A stretch of 64,000 bases of DNA from Siphonodentalium dalli (GCA_032622095.1 CP136063.1:275833426-275897425); one strand, 5' to 3'. Shown: positions 47,741-59,720, counted from the stretch's first letter. Made by a program: numbers and translations. The notes: a model not told the origin generated them from the sequence alone.

Positions 47741-48900
47741 GGAGGCCACGAGGCAGATAATCCGACTATGTCTATGAGACCCACCTGCTGAAGCAGAAAA
47801 GACCTGCATCCTGTACCAAAAAGATTTCTTGGTAGACATGTGCCAAAAAATAGATCATTGTGTCCCATATGTAATAGTTCAGATAAACTCAAAAACAACT
47901 GAGCCTCCTAAAAGGAAACACCACGTACTTCATGTGCCCTACTAGTAATGATCACAGGGTGAAGGTGTCCAGGATAAACATTGGTCATAGGCAAGGGGGA
48001 TAACTCATTCATTCATGTACCTAATAGGATAAAGGAACCTACCCCACCCCCCTCCTTAGAGGATGAAGCAGCACTAGCACGACATCCAGAGGATGCTGAC
48101 TGGCCCACAATACATGCAAAAGGGGCACCGAGGGGAAAACACGGTCGCAAAGGTGAGAATCGGTAATCGCTAAATCAGATTAGAATTAGAATCACGCCTG
48201 CCAAGTGATGTTAAACACTCGGCCCGAGTGATAACATAGAATTGGAAAATATTCTTGGTTCAAAGTCGGTGCTGTGACAAATACGATAACAAAATGGACT
48301 ACATACATGACGCCTAGACACCAATGAAATGCCGATACGCTATATGATGAAATCCTATGGTGTGAGGTGGTCACTGAAAGATACATCCCAAATCTAGAAG
48401 TAAAATTGAAAATGAGCGTAGTTCAGACGATAGTGTCTATGGAGTAGAGCGCCAATTTCCACTGTGAGATATAGCACCCGCATACTAACTTATCAGGTTC
48501 ACACACACGATCAAGTCCATAATACGTCTAGGTTTGTCTCATAAAAGCGGCCTAATTGTTGATTAAAAATCTAACAGATTAGAAGTCCCAAACTATAAAG
48601 ACAGGTCTCAACAACACCTGGAATACCCCGACGGGATAAGAACGGAGGTGAGAATGGAGGCGAAAGAAACTTATTCAGGAGCAGTTCCTGAATGCGGCAC
48701 ATAGCCAGAGCAATGCGATATGGCAGAAAGCAGACTGACAGAGGAAACCTCAAAGTACAAAGAACGAAGGTAATATTGTACAAAACACTCAATCGAATGA
48801 ATGCCACTTGTCGGCGACTAGGAACAATGAGGTAGCCAAGGCAAGAAAGGGTTCAGAAAAACCGCTATGTGCCGTGACAGCATGAACCTGGATGGACTGA
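47741..48900. other. Interior of the composite: no recognised gene
   Basis: Short open frames only (for example 47981-48166 on the plus strand). A segment near 48410 is the inverse of one near 31540. No transposase motifs identified. Confidence 0.4.
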
Positions 48901-48944
48901 GACAGAACCAGCGGTAGATGCTGCAGAACCTCCATCGCTGCTCG

Positions 48945-49250
48945 TCGCTGCGAAGGTTGTGGGAGCCGCGACTACAAATAGAGGAGGCATGACCACCAAC
49001 AGATTCCGAGCCTGCAGCGCAGGCTGTACCGAGTGGACAGAGGAATATTCATTGTTTCCTGTCTCTGCGAAGGTTGTGGAAGCCGCGACTACAAATAGAG
49101 GAGGCATGACCACCAACAGATTCCAAGCCTGCAGCGCAGGCTGTACCGAGTTGGCAGAGGAAAATCCATTGTTGACCGTCTCTGCGAAGGTTGTGGAAGC
49201 CGCGACTACAAATAGAGGAGGCATGACCACGAACAGACCCTGAGCCTGCC
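48945..49250. repeat. 117-bp tandem repeat, about 2.6 copies, in frame on both strands
   Basis: GCGAAGGTTGTGGAAGCCGC and ACTACAAATAGAGGAGGCAT recur with a 117-bp period. Because 117 is a multiple of 3, the repeat keeps the same reading frames (plus AATTNRGGMTTNR, minus LLVVMPPLFVVAA). A related, single unit occurs at about 51260-51345, beyond hAT element 3. Confidence 0.8.
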
Positions 49251-50014
49251 GCGCAGGCTGTATCGAGTTGGCAGAGGAAAAATCGTCACACGTTGGTTTT
49301 TGTTCTTGATATGTGGGCCCCATCCAGTCCTTCGGTTGTGGAAGACAGGCGTACTTCTCTGCGGATGGCTCAGGAGGCCGCAACCAATAAGGAGTAGTCC
49401 CGCAACCGACTCCAGCGGAGGCTCCATGTGAATGGAGGAAGCAAGAGAATGGCGCTGTTTGTTCTTCCTTTTTCTGTGCTGTTAGTATCGTGCTGGTAAT
49501 GCATGCAAAATTGTGCGCAATTGTTATCCTAAGACAGAAGGACTGACCCATCCGAAATGACCCTCAGGGAAGGCACTCTCGGATGGGCATGGCGAACTCG
49601 GACACGCATCAAACGCTGCCAAATCCAGGAGATGTTGCGACAGCACGTCCTCGTCTCTGAACAGCACCGTCCGCCCAGGAGATGGGGGGAAAGGGGCAAG
49701 TATCCCGACCAGGTCACCTGGTTTGATGAGGCAAAAAATTCCGGAGCCTCGGAAAGGAAACTAAGTCTAAGTTCTGGCCTAGGAGCCCAAAATAGGCCAG
49801 AAACTGTACAAAGCAAGGCCACACTGGTGAAGGAAAGAACACAGGTGAATAATAGGGATACATATCCACCCCAAAACCGGGAGGGACGGATGCCGGAAAA
49901 GACGTTGACGAATGGAGGACAGGTCAGAACCCGGCGGTCAAATCCCCTGGAGTGGAAGCAGTGGCAGTTGACACATTGAACTGCGTAGGCAGGCAATGTG
50001 CCGAGGGCACCGGG
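49251..50014. other. GC-rich core of the composite with open frames on both strands
   Basis: Base composition is clearly higher in G+C than the flanking introns. Frames of 140 codons (49557-49979, plus) and 155 codons (49529-49996, minus) overlap each other. Neither has a recognisable domain, and I cannot choose between them. The GC-rich sequence continues at 51132-51420 after hAT element 3, so it was one block before that insertion. Confidence 0.45.
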
Positions 50015-50022
50015 CTTGCGAG

Positions 50023-51131
50023 TAGAGATGGGCGGTTGTGAAATTTTGCCTCGGTTTCGGTTTCGGTTGTGGAAAAAGAGTTGAGTCTCGGTTTCGGTTT
50101 TTATTAATAAAAATTACTAATGTGAACAAAATCTAATTATGCTTCATCATATTACAAAGAAAACACACCAATTGTATCACCATAACTTGTGAGGTACATG
50201 TCCTTTTATAATATTAAATTATGTATCATATTGTTACTATTACATGTATATTGTTAATGTCCATGTCGAGTGGCAGTGCTAGAATGCAAGTGAGTCTGTG
50301 TATTGTATATGACTGCAATTCAGCATCATATGATCATAAGTGTGAAATAATATAATGATCATTTATATTGGCATAAAACTAATGTGTGTGACTAGATATA
50401 TGTGTATAGTTATGATTTGAAAAATAAAATTTGAAATAAACAACAAAATGAAAATAAAACATGACTAGAATCTCTCAATCACATTATCTGGCTATATGCC
50501 TATTACCATATTTAGGGAACATAATATTGTACACACTATACAGTATACATGCATCCAATACAAGTCACCTGAATGAGTGCTATTTCTCAACAGTTTACCG
50601 ACAAACGGTAGAATTCATTCCGGCTCCGATTCCGGCATAACATTTTTAATCAACGGCGCACAAATATATTTGACGATTTAACATCCAAACAGTGATAAAA
50701 ACTAATAGGGAATGCGGGGTAACAATCATTGATACCTTTTCATATCGTATCCTCGTTATCAAATTCACCTTTCAGAGTATTTGTACGGCCTTAATGATTA
50801 AAATAACATGAGAAATAAACTGACTTGTGAAGTTGTGTTGTGTTTACTACGGCGAAAATAGGTGTACACGGAAGCAACGTAATTAATTCGTCGCGCGATT
50901 TCACCATGCGAACTCCTTTCTGCATATATTACAGGCGGCACACTTAGATTTCTTATCTTTCTTTGAAACATATTTCCACACAGGACTCGTTTGTTCGTCG
51001 TGTTCTGCCATGATTACAGGAAGTTGTGACAACCGAAACAACGGGTTTTCCCCAACTTACCACGGTTGTCATTTCCGGTTTTTCCCGACAACCGAAACCG
51101 AACTGATTCCACGGTTAACCGCCCATCTCTA
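50023..51131. mobile_element. Non-autonomous hAT-type element 3
   Basis: TIRs TAGAGATGGGCGGTT and its inverse, with a perfect 8-bp duplication CTTGCGAG at 50015-50022 and 51132-51139. Subterminal CGGTTTCGGTTT-type repeats in opposite orientation at both ends. No transposase frame; the interior is strongly AT-rich against a GC-rich host block. Confidence 0.92.
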
Positions 51132-51419
51132 CTTGCGAGCTAAACGGACCACTGATGTGGTAGCTGTAGCAAGTGGCCGGCTTGTGCAGCGATGGTGCGA
51201 ACCCGGCGGAACCGGAGGCAGGACCAAGGGCAGCTGCACTTGGACCACCATCGCTGCCCTTCTCTGCGGGGGCTATGGATGCCGCGACCCTGAGGGAGGA
51301 GGCATGTCCACCAACCAACTCCAGCGGAGTCTCCAAGTTAATGGAGGATGCAAGAGAAGGTGCCACGTCAGCAGAGGTGCCACGATCATTGAACTTGATA
51401 ATCGATAGTCAAAACTAGA

Positions 51420-52655
51420 TTAGAATCGATGAAGCGTATCTAATAGCAAGGACAGAGGAAGTAGTGCATAATATTCACATGTGCATAAATTTAATCGGAA
51501 ACAACCGAGACAGTCCTTCCCATGACAAAAATTACAGTTTTGTTGATTAGAAGGGTGTAATTGCACCGGTAATATAATTGTAAGTTGGGGTTATCTCAAA
51601 TCAAAGGTCATTGTGTGATATACCCAAGTCCACTGACACTGTCACATGCCCATAAATTAACGGAGATGGGAAATGTGCTAAATATATCTTCACATAGTTT
51701 AATATTGATTGTGACCAGGTGGACAAGTTCAAATGGTGAACACCCGTGAATAGAAAATAGCGAGTGCATACGGGTGCGAGAGCAATCGTTACTGTCTCGT
51801 GGGAAGGAAAGCCGGTAATTAGTAATGAGCACAATGCGTTACAAATATCTTTGCACGATCAACGATCGTTAACCTGTCCGATGGATATTAAACTGTAAAA
51901 CAGGGTATCCAAATATGTCCGGTACTTTTCGACATCCGACATAAAGAACTCAGAGTAATCGCCGCCGAAAGTGGTAATTGAATATCGGCTGTATCAACGT
52001 TTCATCGATTATACGATCAATCGTGGCACCCCTACCAGTCGGAGGGAAAAAAAACATTACGAAGTTTTCATCGTAAAAGCATTGAGACGTATGTTCAATG
52101 TAGAGAGAAGAGGCAAGCCACACTGTGGCTATTTTATCTAGCATCCGTGAGGAAAATTATTGTAAAATATTGTAATGTAAAATATTGTAAATTATTACTG
52201 CTAATACATTTGGATAGGATTTTGTCAGGGACCAAACTCCAAACTGGAGCTTAGTGGAGACGACAACACAATATTGCATCCGGTGCAGTGTTAAAAAATC
52301 CCGACGAGAACCCGAATGACTCTAAAGAGCATCGGTTTTTTCTATTGAGTATTGTTTTATGCAAACAAAAACGATATTTGTTCGAAGTGATTCTCGTAAA
52401 TAAAACAAAATTTAAATATTTGTTAATGAAAATATCCACCCACGGACTACTGTCATTAATAAGACAGTATTGTAGAATAAAAGATTGTTGAACAATTGTA
52501 AAACTAAATTGCGAAAATTGGAAAACATGTGCGTAGTGCACGGAATTAGGCAACTGCGTGTTGTCGTTCGCAATAGCATAAAGAGAAACGTTCATGAGAA
52601 ATGAACAGATAAAAAATGCGACTTATCTTGCGTCTAGAAGAATTTAAAATGAATG
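51420..52655. other. Interior of the composite: non-coding
   Basis: Open frames here are AT-rich chance products. No family recognised. Confidence 0.4.
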
Positions 52656-52866
52656 AGGTCTTGTCTTTCAATCGCTGTTATAGCGAAAGGACTCGCATGA
52701 TTGGTCCAAAGATATAATCGCCATTAATTGGCATTTGACAAGTGCGCGTACTCGAGGTATTGCGTACCGATTTTTAAAACGACTTCTTCTAGAATCTTGC
52801 AGACAAGAATATATAACCATTAGTTTCAGTGTCCAAGATATATTTGACTGAGATACATATATGTCA
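52656..52866. repeat. Inverse copy of 47340-47530
   Basis: Shares GTCTTGTCTTTCAATCGCTG, GACTTCTTCTAGAATCTTGC and CCATTAGTTTCAGTGTCCAA in inverse orientation with the left copy, with only a few differences over ~200 bp. Confidence 0.82.
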
Positions 52867-52899
52867 ATACATGATCATGAGTCATTTACAAGTCTATAG

Positions 52900-54039
52900 G
52901 AGCTCGTACATGAGCGTGGCCTATATATTTCATACTGAGATACCATGAACTACCCTTTGGAACCGGTGACCATTTCCCATTTACATGGCAGCCATGGGCC
53001 CATTACCAACCCATAGTTACTAAGGAACTGCATCCAATGACGTGTCTTAACTACTGTGTCCATGTCATAAGGGGCCTGTACCGATGATATACTATTTAGG
53101 GCTGGTTCTATTGAAATGCCGTATAGACCTGGGTACATGTCATGCGTTCATAACTATATGCACATGTGTATTTGCACTACATGTGGTGTTCATATGGGTC
53201 CATGGCGTATGCGTGGCTGTGGTTATAACCTACATGTATATAGTCATGTAACATGTACATTCATGGGATGGGTTCATGTCTTACATATAAATGTCTGGTA
53301 ATAAGGTCGTAACTGTTAGATAAGGTCATAACTAAATCAGCCTGGATACATGGGCTGTCCATAGTGGCCCATCTCAATTTCCTACCTATATGAGCCTGGC
53401 TCCATAGCCAAGCTATGGTGGTGCACATGGCCAATCTAAAGGGACCTCCATCCTATAGGGTGTTGGTCGAATGGCTGAAAATGGACGTACGTACATGTAT
53501 ATGGTATGCATATAGAGACGTGGATCAATGCACAGGTATTTTGGTCCATGACTTACCCGTAGGGCATGGGGTCCATGTGTCTCCTATATATGTGGATCAG
53601 TCCATTGCCTACCAGCATATATGTGAATCTATGAAATGACTAATAACGACGGTTCCGTAGCTTTTATTTAGGGACCTGTGTCCATGTCCTACATATAGGC
53701 ACCTGTATCCAATGCATAGATCATTATAGTCACCTGTGTATTAGCACTATTTAAACTTGCCTGGGTCTTTGGTGTAGATATATCACGTATAGGGGGTGGG
53801 TCCATATCCTTCATATAGACAGACACCTGCTTATGACTGGGTACAATGCTATATGGCATACATATATCGGCCTTGGTCCATGGTCTACATGTATGGGTAT
53901 GTGTCCATGGCCAACCTACAGTGCCATATGTGTATGGGCTATTTATAAGGGCCTCTATCCTTAACTTTCGTAATATATGTGGCATCGGTCCAATATCTAT
54001 ATATAGGTTGGTCTGTCACAAAACTGTCTCATATGTTCA
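52900..54039. repeat. Degenerate satellite built on GGTCCATGGCCTACATATAGG-like units
   Basis: Loose tandem repetition of a ~40-60-bp unit containing GGTCCATG, CCTACATATA and GGCCTG variants. It resumes at 55137-55670 after the Helitron-like units. Open frames in it (for example 55153-55521) are by-products. Confidence 0.65.
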
Positions 54040-55136
54040 TCTCCTATATATTTTGAAGACCTCTGTCTGTCTGTCTGTATGTAAGTATGTCATTTATACA
54101 ATCGAAAACGGGTTGACCGATCGGGACGAAACTTGGTACGTGTGTGTAGTTTGACCAGGCGGTCGTCAACGTCGTATTGGCGAGCCTGTGCGGCGCCCGT
54201 GCAGCGCATGCGCAGACGATATCTCGGAAATGGATGGAGCTATCGACTTGAAATTTGCTATGTGAATGTATCTTGCCCCGGATACGAATTTTATCGGGTC
54301 GCCGAGCCCGTGTGACGCAAGCTTCGCACATGCGCAGACCAGATCTCGGAAACGGGTGCAGCTATCGACTTGAAATTTGGTATGTGAATGTATCTTGCCC
54401 CGGATACGAATTTTATCGGGTCGCCGAGCCCGTGCGACGCCAGCTTCGCGCATGCGCAGACCAGATCTCGGAAACGGGTAGAGCTATCGACTTGAAATTT
54501 GGTTTTTGAATAGCCCGGACAACGTCGGGCTCATCAGTTAGTCTATTATATATTTTGGGAAATCTGTCTGTCTCGAAAACGGCCAAGCCGATTTCAATGA
54601 AACTTGGTATGTGGAGGTACTTTCGGCCGAGGAGTGGCATGGGCCTATTAATTTGCCCGTGGGACATGACCTTGAAATCGGGTCATTTCAAGGTCGAACA
54701 CCCTGAGTATCACGGGATTTCGATGAAAATTAGTGTCTAGGGATACTTTCGTATGGGGAGTGTCATAAGCCTATTCGTTTGCCCGTGCAACGTGACCTTG
54801 GCCTTGAAATCGGGTCAATTCAAGGTCAAATCGCCAATTTTTATGGGATTTCGACGAAATTTGATACGTAGGGTTACTTTTGTCCATCGAGTCTTTTGGA
54901 CAGGTCAAATCGTGACCCCGACCTGACCTTGACCTTCAAAATGATCAATTCGAGGTCAAATCGGGTAAAACCCGATGGATTTCGACGGGTACTTTTGTCG
55001 GGGCAGTGTTTTGGACGGGTCAAATCGTGACCCCACCTGACCTTGACCTTTAAAATGGACAATTCAAGGTCAAATCGCGCAATTCGCCGAAAAGCAGAGG
55101 GGAAACAGCCCGGACGAAGTCGGGTCCACCAGCTAG
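54040..55136 (+). mobile_element. Two tandem Helitron-like non-autonomous units
   Basis: Unit 1 (54040-54541) and unit 2 (54542-55136) both start with TC followed by a TATATATTTTG-type stretch and a CTGTCTGTC run. Both end in a GC hairpin (CCCGGACAACGTCGGG; CCCGGACGAAGTCGGG) followed ~8 bases later by TTAG or CTAG, with T next. The outer flanks read A|T. TC start, 3' hairpin, CTAG-type end and A-T insertion are Helitron signatures. Unit 1 contains three ~117-bp internal repeats (CGGAAACGGGT...CTTGAAATTTGGT). No Rep/helicase. Confidence 0.65.
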
Positions 55137-55759
55137 TACCATATATAGGGTCATGAATCCATGGTGTACTAATGTATTGTGCATCGGACTTGGTCTATGG
55201 TATCTTAACCGCGATGCTAGGCTGGTTATACCTGGCTACCGAGGCCGCAATGGAGAGATGCCGTGTTATAGAAATACAATAGTATACTCTATGGCGATGG
55301 ACCCAGCCCATTATACATGTATGATATCTATGACCATGACCATGACACTGTTACATGGTGCAAATACCCAAGTGCCCACAGATAGACCATGTACTAAATG
55401 GTGTATGCCAATATATAATGGCTTATATGAAGCGGTCTGGTTCATGGACTATACATATCCTACGTCCATAGTCTATATGGACATGGGTCCTGTGACTATA
55501 TATGTGCCTGGGTCCTATTAACCTATTAAACTATTGTAGGCTAGGCCCATGGCTAACATATTGGTGGCTGACCCTATGTTCTTCATATATAGTAGAGTGG
55601 GTCCGAGACTTACATTACACATCTAGCTGTGTGGGTCTATGGCTTATATAACTATTATGGTCATGCCTCATATTAAATATAAGTAACAACTTTTCAACTC
55701 TCACTTTGAATTCCTGATATCTGAACTGCTGGAGCATAACGGATAATTGTACCCATATG

Positions 55760-56435
55760 AAAACTAAATTTGTAGCACATTCTGGTTAGGCTCACACTAA
55801 CAACATTTATAATTGTTTTCACCATAAAAACGTTAATACTACCATAATATCAGTCATATGTGCATTTTTGTATTTCGGGTATGACCCTGGCAACAGTCAC
55901 CACTCATATAAGTAAGAATTATATGGTATTTTTTTCAGCCAGCTCAACACTAACAACAACTATTCTAATTCTTTTCAACATAAAAGTGCTATTAGGTATA
56001 GTTTAGTTTGTTAAAGCTACCATAATATCAGTCATATGTGCATTTTTAGATTGTGTGTGTGTCCCTAGCAACCGTCACCCCCTTGTAAGTAAGAAATATG
56101 GTAATTTGTCAGTCAGGTCAAAACTGACAACAATTATTTTCACCATAAAAATGCTACACGACGTAGTTTAGTTTGTTAGAACACATATAATATTAGTCAT
56201 ATGTATTAATCCGATGCCGGGTAGTTGCCTAGCAACCGTTGCTAAGAAGAGCCTGTCGCGAATGTCGCCACATGTGTAAATGAGCAGTGGCGTATAAGGA
56301 ACATATGTGCCAAGTTTCATGCTTTTATAAACCTTTTCACAGTTGGTGTGTTTTCTACAATAAGCACTTGGACTATCGGAAGAGCAAAATGTGACGAGAG
56401 CCAGTTTAGGAGGTAGGGTTATGTTTTTACAAGTA
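55760..56435. repeat. Right arm: ~170-bp subrepeats, inverse of 46081-46960
   Basis: (G/A)CAACCGT-type blocks at about 55888, 56066 and 56230, with CATAATATCAGTCATATGTG and CACCATAAAAA blocks, all in inverse orientation to the left arm. Confidence 0.8.
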
Positions 56436-56945
56436 TTGACCACTTATCATAGGTATAGTTGCTAATCCCATATATTATATTGCAGGAGTGATGTCTGTGC
56501 AGTTTTTAAAACAAATTGCTTGCGCCTACATAATGAATAGCCCAAGAAATTTGACATTGAATAGGCAGTTTGTCTGAAAAAATTGTCATTTTTTTGGGTC
56601 ATTATGTTATTTTATATCCATATTTGCAAAAATTCATTCAAATCCCCCCGTTGAATTTGTATCTCTGGTTCGAGAATTGTGTATTGAACAATATTGAGCA
56701 CATTTGGTATATGTTTCGGCTGAAATATTGTTATATCATCCCATTATTCCTATGATTGTGAAAAATATAAAAGTTTTTTTTTTTATGGAAAAAATTGGTT
56801 AACTCCGAAAGCTCAACTCCGATTTTAGGGGACTTTTCGTGACACATCTGCGATGTTATGGCCTAAATAATATAAATAAATCAGCTTTTCCCTATTTATT
56901 TCCTTACTTTTCCCCGTTCACGCCTAATGTGCCTGGACTACCTTC

Positions 56946-57473
56946 TGAGATGCCATGCAGATGATGCAGTCCTGAAACATCACAAAACCTCTGCCAATTT
57001 TGTAAAACAAAGTTATTTGGCTTACTGGGCAATTGTCAGTTGCAATAGAAAGTTGATCTTTTGAAGGACGTGGGGAGAAATAATATGAATTAGTTTGGTC
57101 CTGGATAACAAGTGAATCATTACCTTGAACAATCAAGGAAAACAAGCTAGTTCTCAGTTCGGAAGTACGTACATCTGAAATGACATTTATGTAAAACGTC
57201 TAACGGTAGTATGACTGAATATTATAAAGCTTCAGAGAAACTATAAACTGCAGACTTTGTAGTAAATCATTAAAATATATATGTATAGTGTTGTGTTTTG
57301 AAGAAATGATAAGTGGGTTAAATGTCATGTGTGTGCAATTTAACATTATAACAGGGCTTATTATTTTGGGGTGCTGAATGAGGTAAATTTAAAATCCCTG
57401 ATACCAATCACTCCTTGAATTTTAGTTTTAGTTGATGGATACCAGAGAGGTAACTTTTACACATCCTTTGTGC
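56946..57473. other. Non-coding intron stretch
   Basis: The minus-strand open frame at 56924-57145 has a fairly protein-like composition but no recognised family or convincing splice acceptor; left unassigned. Confidence 0.35.
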
Positions 57474-57904
57474 CAAGCCTGAGTTTAGTGTGCCTGTTAT
57501 TTGCAGAATGAGGTCCCCAGAGTGACGCTAGGATCACTAAATTGACCCTCTGGGATTCTCATTCTGCTTAGGCCTCATCTTCTCTGGAAAGTTTCTTTAT
57601 TATCAAATTCCTATAGAAACTTCTTCACATAGTTTCTATTTCTTTTTAAGTTAATTTCTCTATATTCCCAAATTGGCAGACGACACATTGCATTATCGAG
57701 GTTCCCAAATGGGTGTACATCACATTTTACCATTTGGGAACTTCAGTCTAAGTCTATATATCCCATAGCAGATGAGGCCATGCAGGAATGAGATCCCCAG
57801 AGGGTGAATTTGGTGATGCTAGACCACTGTGTGGGATAGCATAACTAAATTCACCCTCTGGGGACCTCATTCTGCAAATCACAGGCACACTAAACTCAGA
57901 CTTG
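57474..57904. mobile_element. Family H element, copy 6
   Basis: Ends CAAGCCTGAGTTTAGTGTGC and its inverse; flanks CCTTTGTGC and CCTTGTGC agree apart from one T, consistent with an 8-bp target duplication. Both palindromes are present, the left one shortened. Confidence 0.78.
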
Positions 57905-58026
57905 CCTTGTGCTGACAAATGCAAAATTAATTCACGTCTGGCAAAATATAGCTTCATTTGGCAAATGTTTTGACAAGTAATTTGTTATTTCGAGAAGAAA
58001 GTAGAAAGAGTTCAGAAATTAGTAGC

Positions 58027-59200
58027 TTAACTCTTTCACCTCCGCTGCCTGCTATAGCGGGCACGACGTCATGTAAGTTATACCCCGCTGCCCACTATAG
58101 CGGGCAGAAGCGTTCGCCTGTTTATCCGTTTTTTAAACGAACTGTGTCACGGCTACATAATGTAGTAGCTCCCACAATTCATACAGATCCCTCTGGGGAT
58201 CCCTCTCTGTGTCCCTGCTGTGTGTCCCTGCCATAGAAAACTAAAATATTATATCTGAATTCCATTGGAAGCATGCCTCAATTTAAGCGGTCAGTCGGAC
58301 ACGGACATTTCCCGATACATATCGTCAAATGTCCGACCATTTTCATTTTTAGCCTGTAATTATGTCCGGCAGTATATTTTTAAATTAAATTTCATATATT
58401 TTGCAAGAATGTTGTCTAAAGTGTTATAGTTGTGCGTATCATACACCTTTTACGCGGACAATTAGGCCTAATACCCCTGAAAACGAACGCAATATTGAAG
58501 CAGAAAGACTCATACTGGAATTCCCAAAGTTATAAATAGATAGCACAAAGGGAGTGAATTCAGTTTCGAATTGATTTCGTTTTGAGGAAGTTTGTGTTCT
58601 AAGTTCATCAATAAAAGGACTTCTAGTGTGTGAAGTTCATTTGATTTGATTGTGAGATATAATTAGATCGATTAGAGTGATTTTGGTCAATATAGTCAAT
58701 TATTTATCAGTCACTGAATGTGATCACTGGGTGATTTATTTTTGCATTGCCTATTTTCATTTTTTGGATCGATTTTGGACTGAGATTGACATAAATTTCC
58801 CCTCCTCAAGCCAACATTTGCCTGATATTTTAAACAAGGTGAAATCACTTCTTCAAATTTTACCATAGGGTGATCACCAGTGTGTGCACAAGAACAAAAA
58901 TAGCCAGCATTGTATGAGTGCCATTCAGTAGAAAATTTATCAAAATCTAGTGTTTTTCAATGACGGGTGTTTCCCTAGCAACCGTTATCAAGGAAGTTCG
59001 GAACCCGAAGGTCATCTATGATCCTCATGCGAATATAAATTCACTGCTGATCACGGCAATATATGGTTTGCCATACCCACAATCCCTCTAAACATTAGTA
59101 TTTAGGCTTGGCGCTAAAGACAAAACAAATTCTAATTAAGTCCTGTAAATCCGGGGTCTGGGGCATTTTACCCTCATATATTCGATGGTGAAAGAGTTAA
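58027..59200. mobile_element. TTAA-flanked element, family G
   Basis: Ends TTAACTCTTTCACC and GGTGAAAGAGTTAA, 1174 bp. The right TTAA is at the same time the first four bases of the family F element at 59197. A CTATAGCGGGCA hairpin is repeated near the left end (58052 and 58090). The 92-codon plus frame (57958-58236) starts outside the element and has no transposase features. Confidence 0.72.
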
Positions 59201-59720
59201 CCCTTCCATGCCTGGAACCAAGCCTTGAAATAGGGTGTCTGTCATTTGCAGAATGAGGTCCCCAGAGGGTGAATTTAGTTATGCTACCCCGCATAGCGGG
59301 CTAGCATCACCAAATTCACCCTCTGGGAACCTCATTCTGCTGAGGTGTAAGCAGAATGAGGTCCCCAGAGGGTGAATTTGGTGATGCTAGCCCGCTATGT
59401 GGGGTAGCATCACTAAATTCACCCTCTGGGGACCTCATTCTGCAAATGACAGACACCCTATTTCAAGGCTTGACCTGGAGCTTTGTGAAATTTTGCGAAA
59501 ACACTGTGCCAATGAATTCTCTTATATATGCATATCTCCCAGAGGGAGCCTCGCATAAAAGAGAATACACATTGGCTCAACAATATTTACTTTGACCTTG
59601 TGAGCCAATGCATTTTCTCCTATATGCGAGGCTATCTGGGAGATTTGCATATATAAGAGAATTCACTGGCAAATGATCTATAATGCTGCACCAGCGCAGC
59701 TCCAGTCATGAAAGGGTTAA
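59197..59720. mobile_element. TTAA-flanked MITE, family F, copy 3, split by a family H element
   Basis: Left end TTAACCCTTCCATGCCTGGA; right end CTCCAGTCATGAAAGGGTTAA. Two family hairpins (diverged) lie at about 59505-59575 and 59600-59670. The left arm is split by the family H element at 59219-59472. Confidence 0.75.
59219..59472. mobile_element. Family H element, copy 7
   Basis: Ends CAAGCCTTGAAATAGGGTGT and its inverse. Two complete ~90-bp palindromes almost touch each other because the spacer is reduced to a few bases. CCTGGA occurs on both sides as the remnant of the target duplication. Confidence 0.78.

Larger units (their letters stand above)
45612..56945. mobile_element. ~11.3-kb inverted-repeat-bounded composite
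   Basis: Outermost paired blocks: AGTCCAGGCACATTAGG (about 45614) against its inverse (about 56926), then CCGAGTTGAGCTTT (about 45719) against its inverse (about 56805). Within these lie long arms: AAACATAACACTACCCCCTA (46082) against inverse TAGGAGGTAGGGTTATG (about 56427), ATGAAACTTGGCACATA (46190) against its inverse, and then several ~170-bp subrepeats in opposite orientation on the two sides. The interior holds a 390-bp TIR element, a GC-rich core with open frames, hAT element 3, a degenerate satellite and Helitron-like units. Whether this ever moved as one unit is inference. The unequal interior spacing shows later insertions. Confidence 0.55.

Noticed and set aside
47510-47839. ORFs on both strands at 47510-47839 as a gene
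   Set aside because: They run through the TIRs of a short repeat element and have no conserved features.
48865-49551. 228-codon minus-strand ORF in the composite core
   Set aside because: Frame persists because of the 117-bp in-frame repeat. No domain, and the plus strand is equally open, so no CDS was called.
56924-57145. Minus-strand frame as a further exon
   Set aside because: Composition is plausible but no acceptor, no recognised domain, and it overlaps the outermost inverted-repeat block of the composite.
58027-59200. Autonomous piggyBac transposase in family G
   Set aside because: Too short, no DDE frame; the only sizeable frame begins outside the element.
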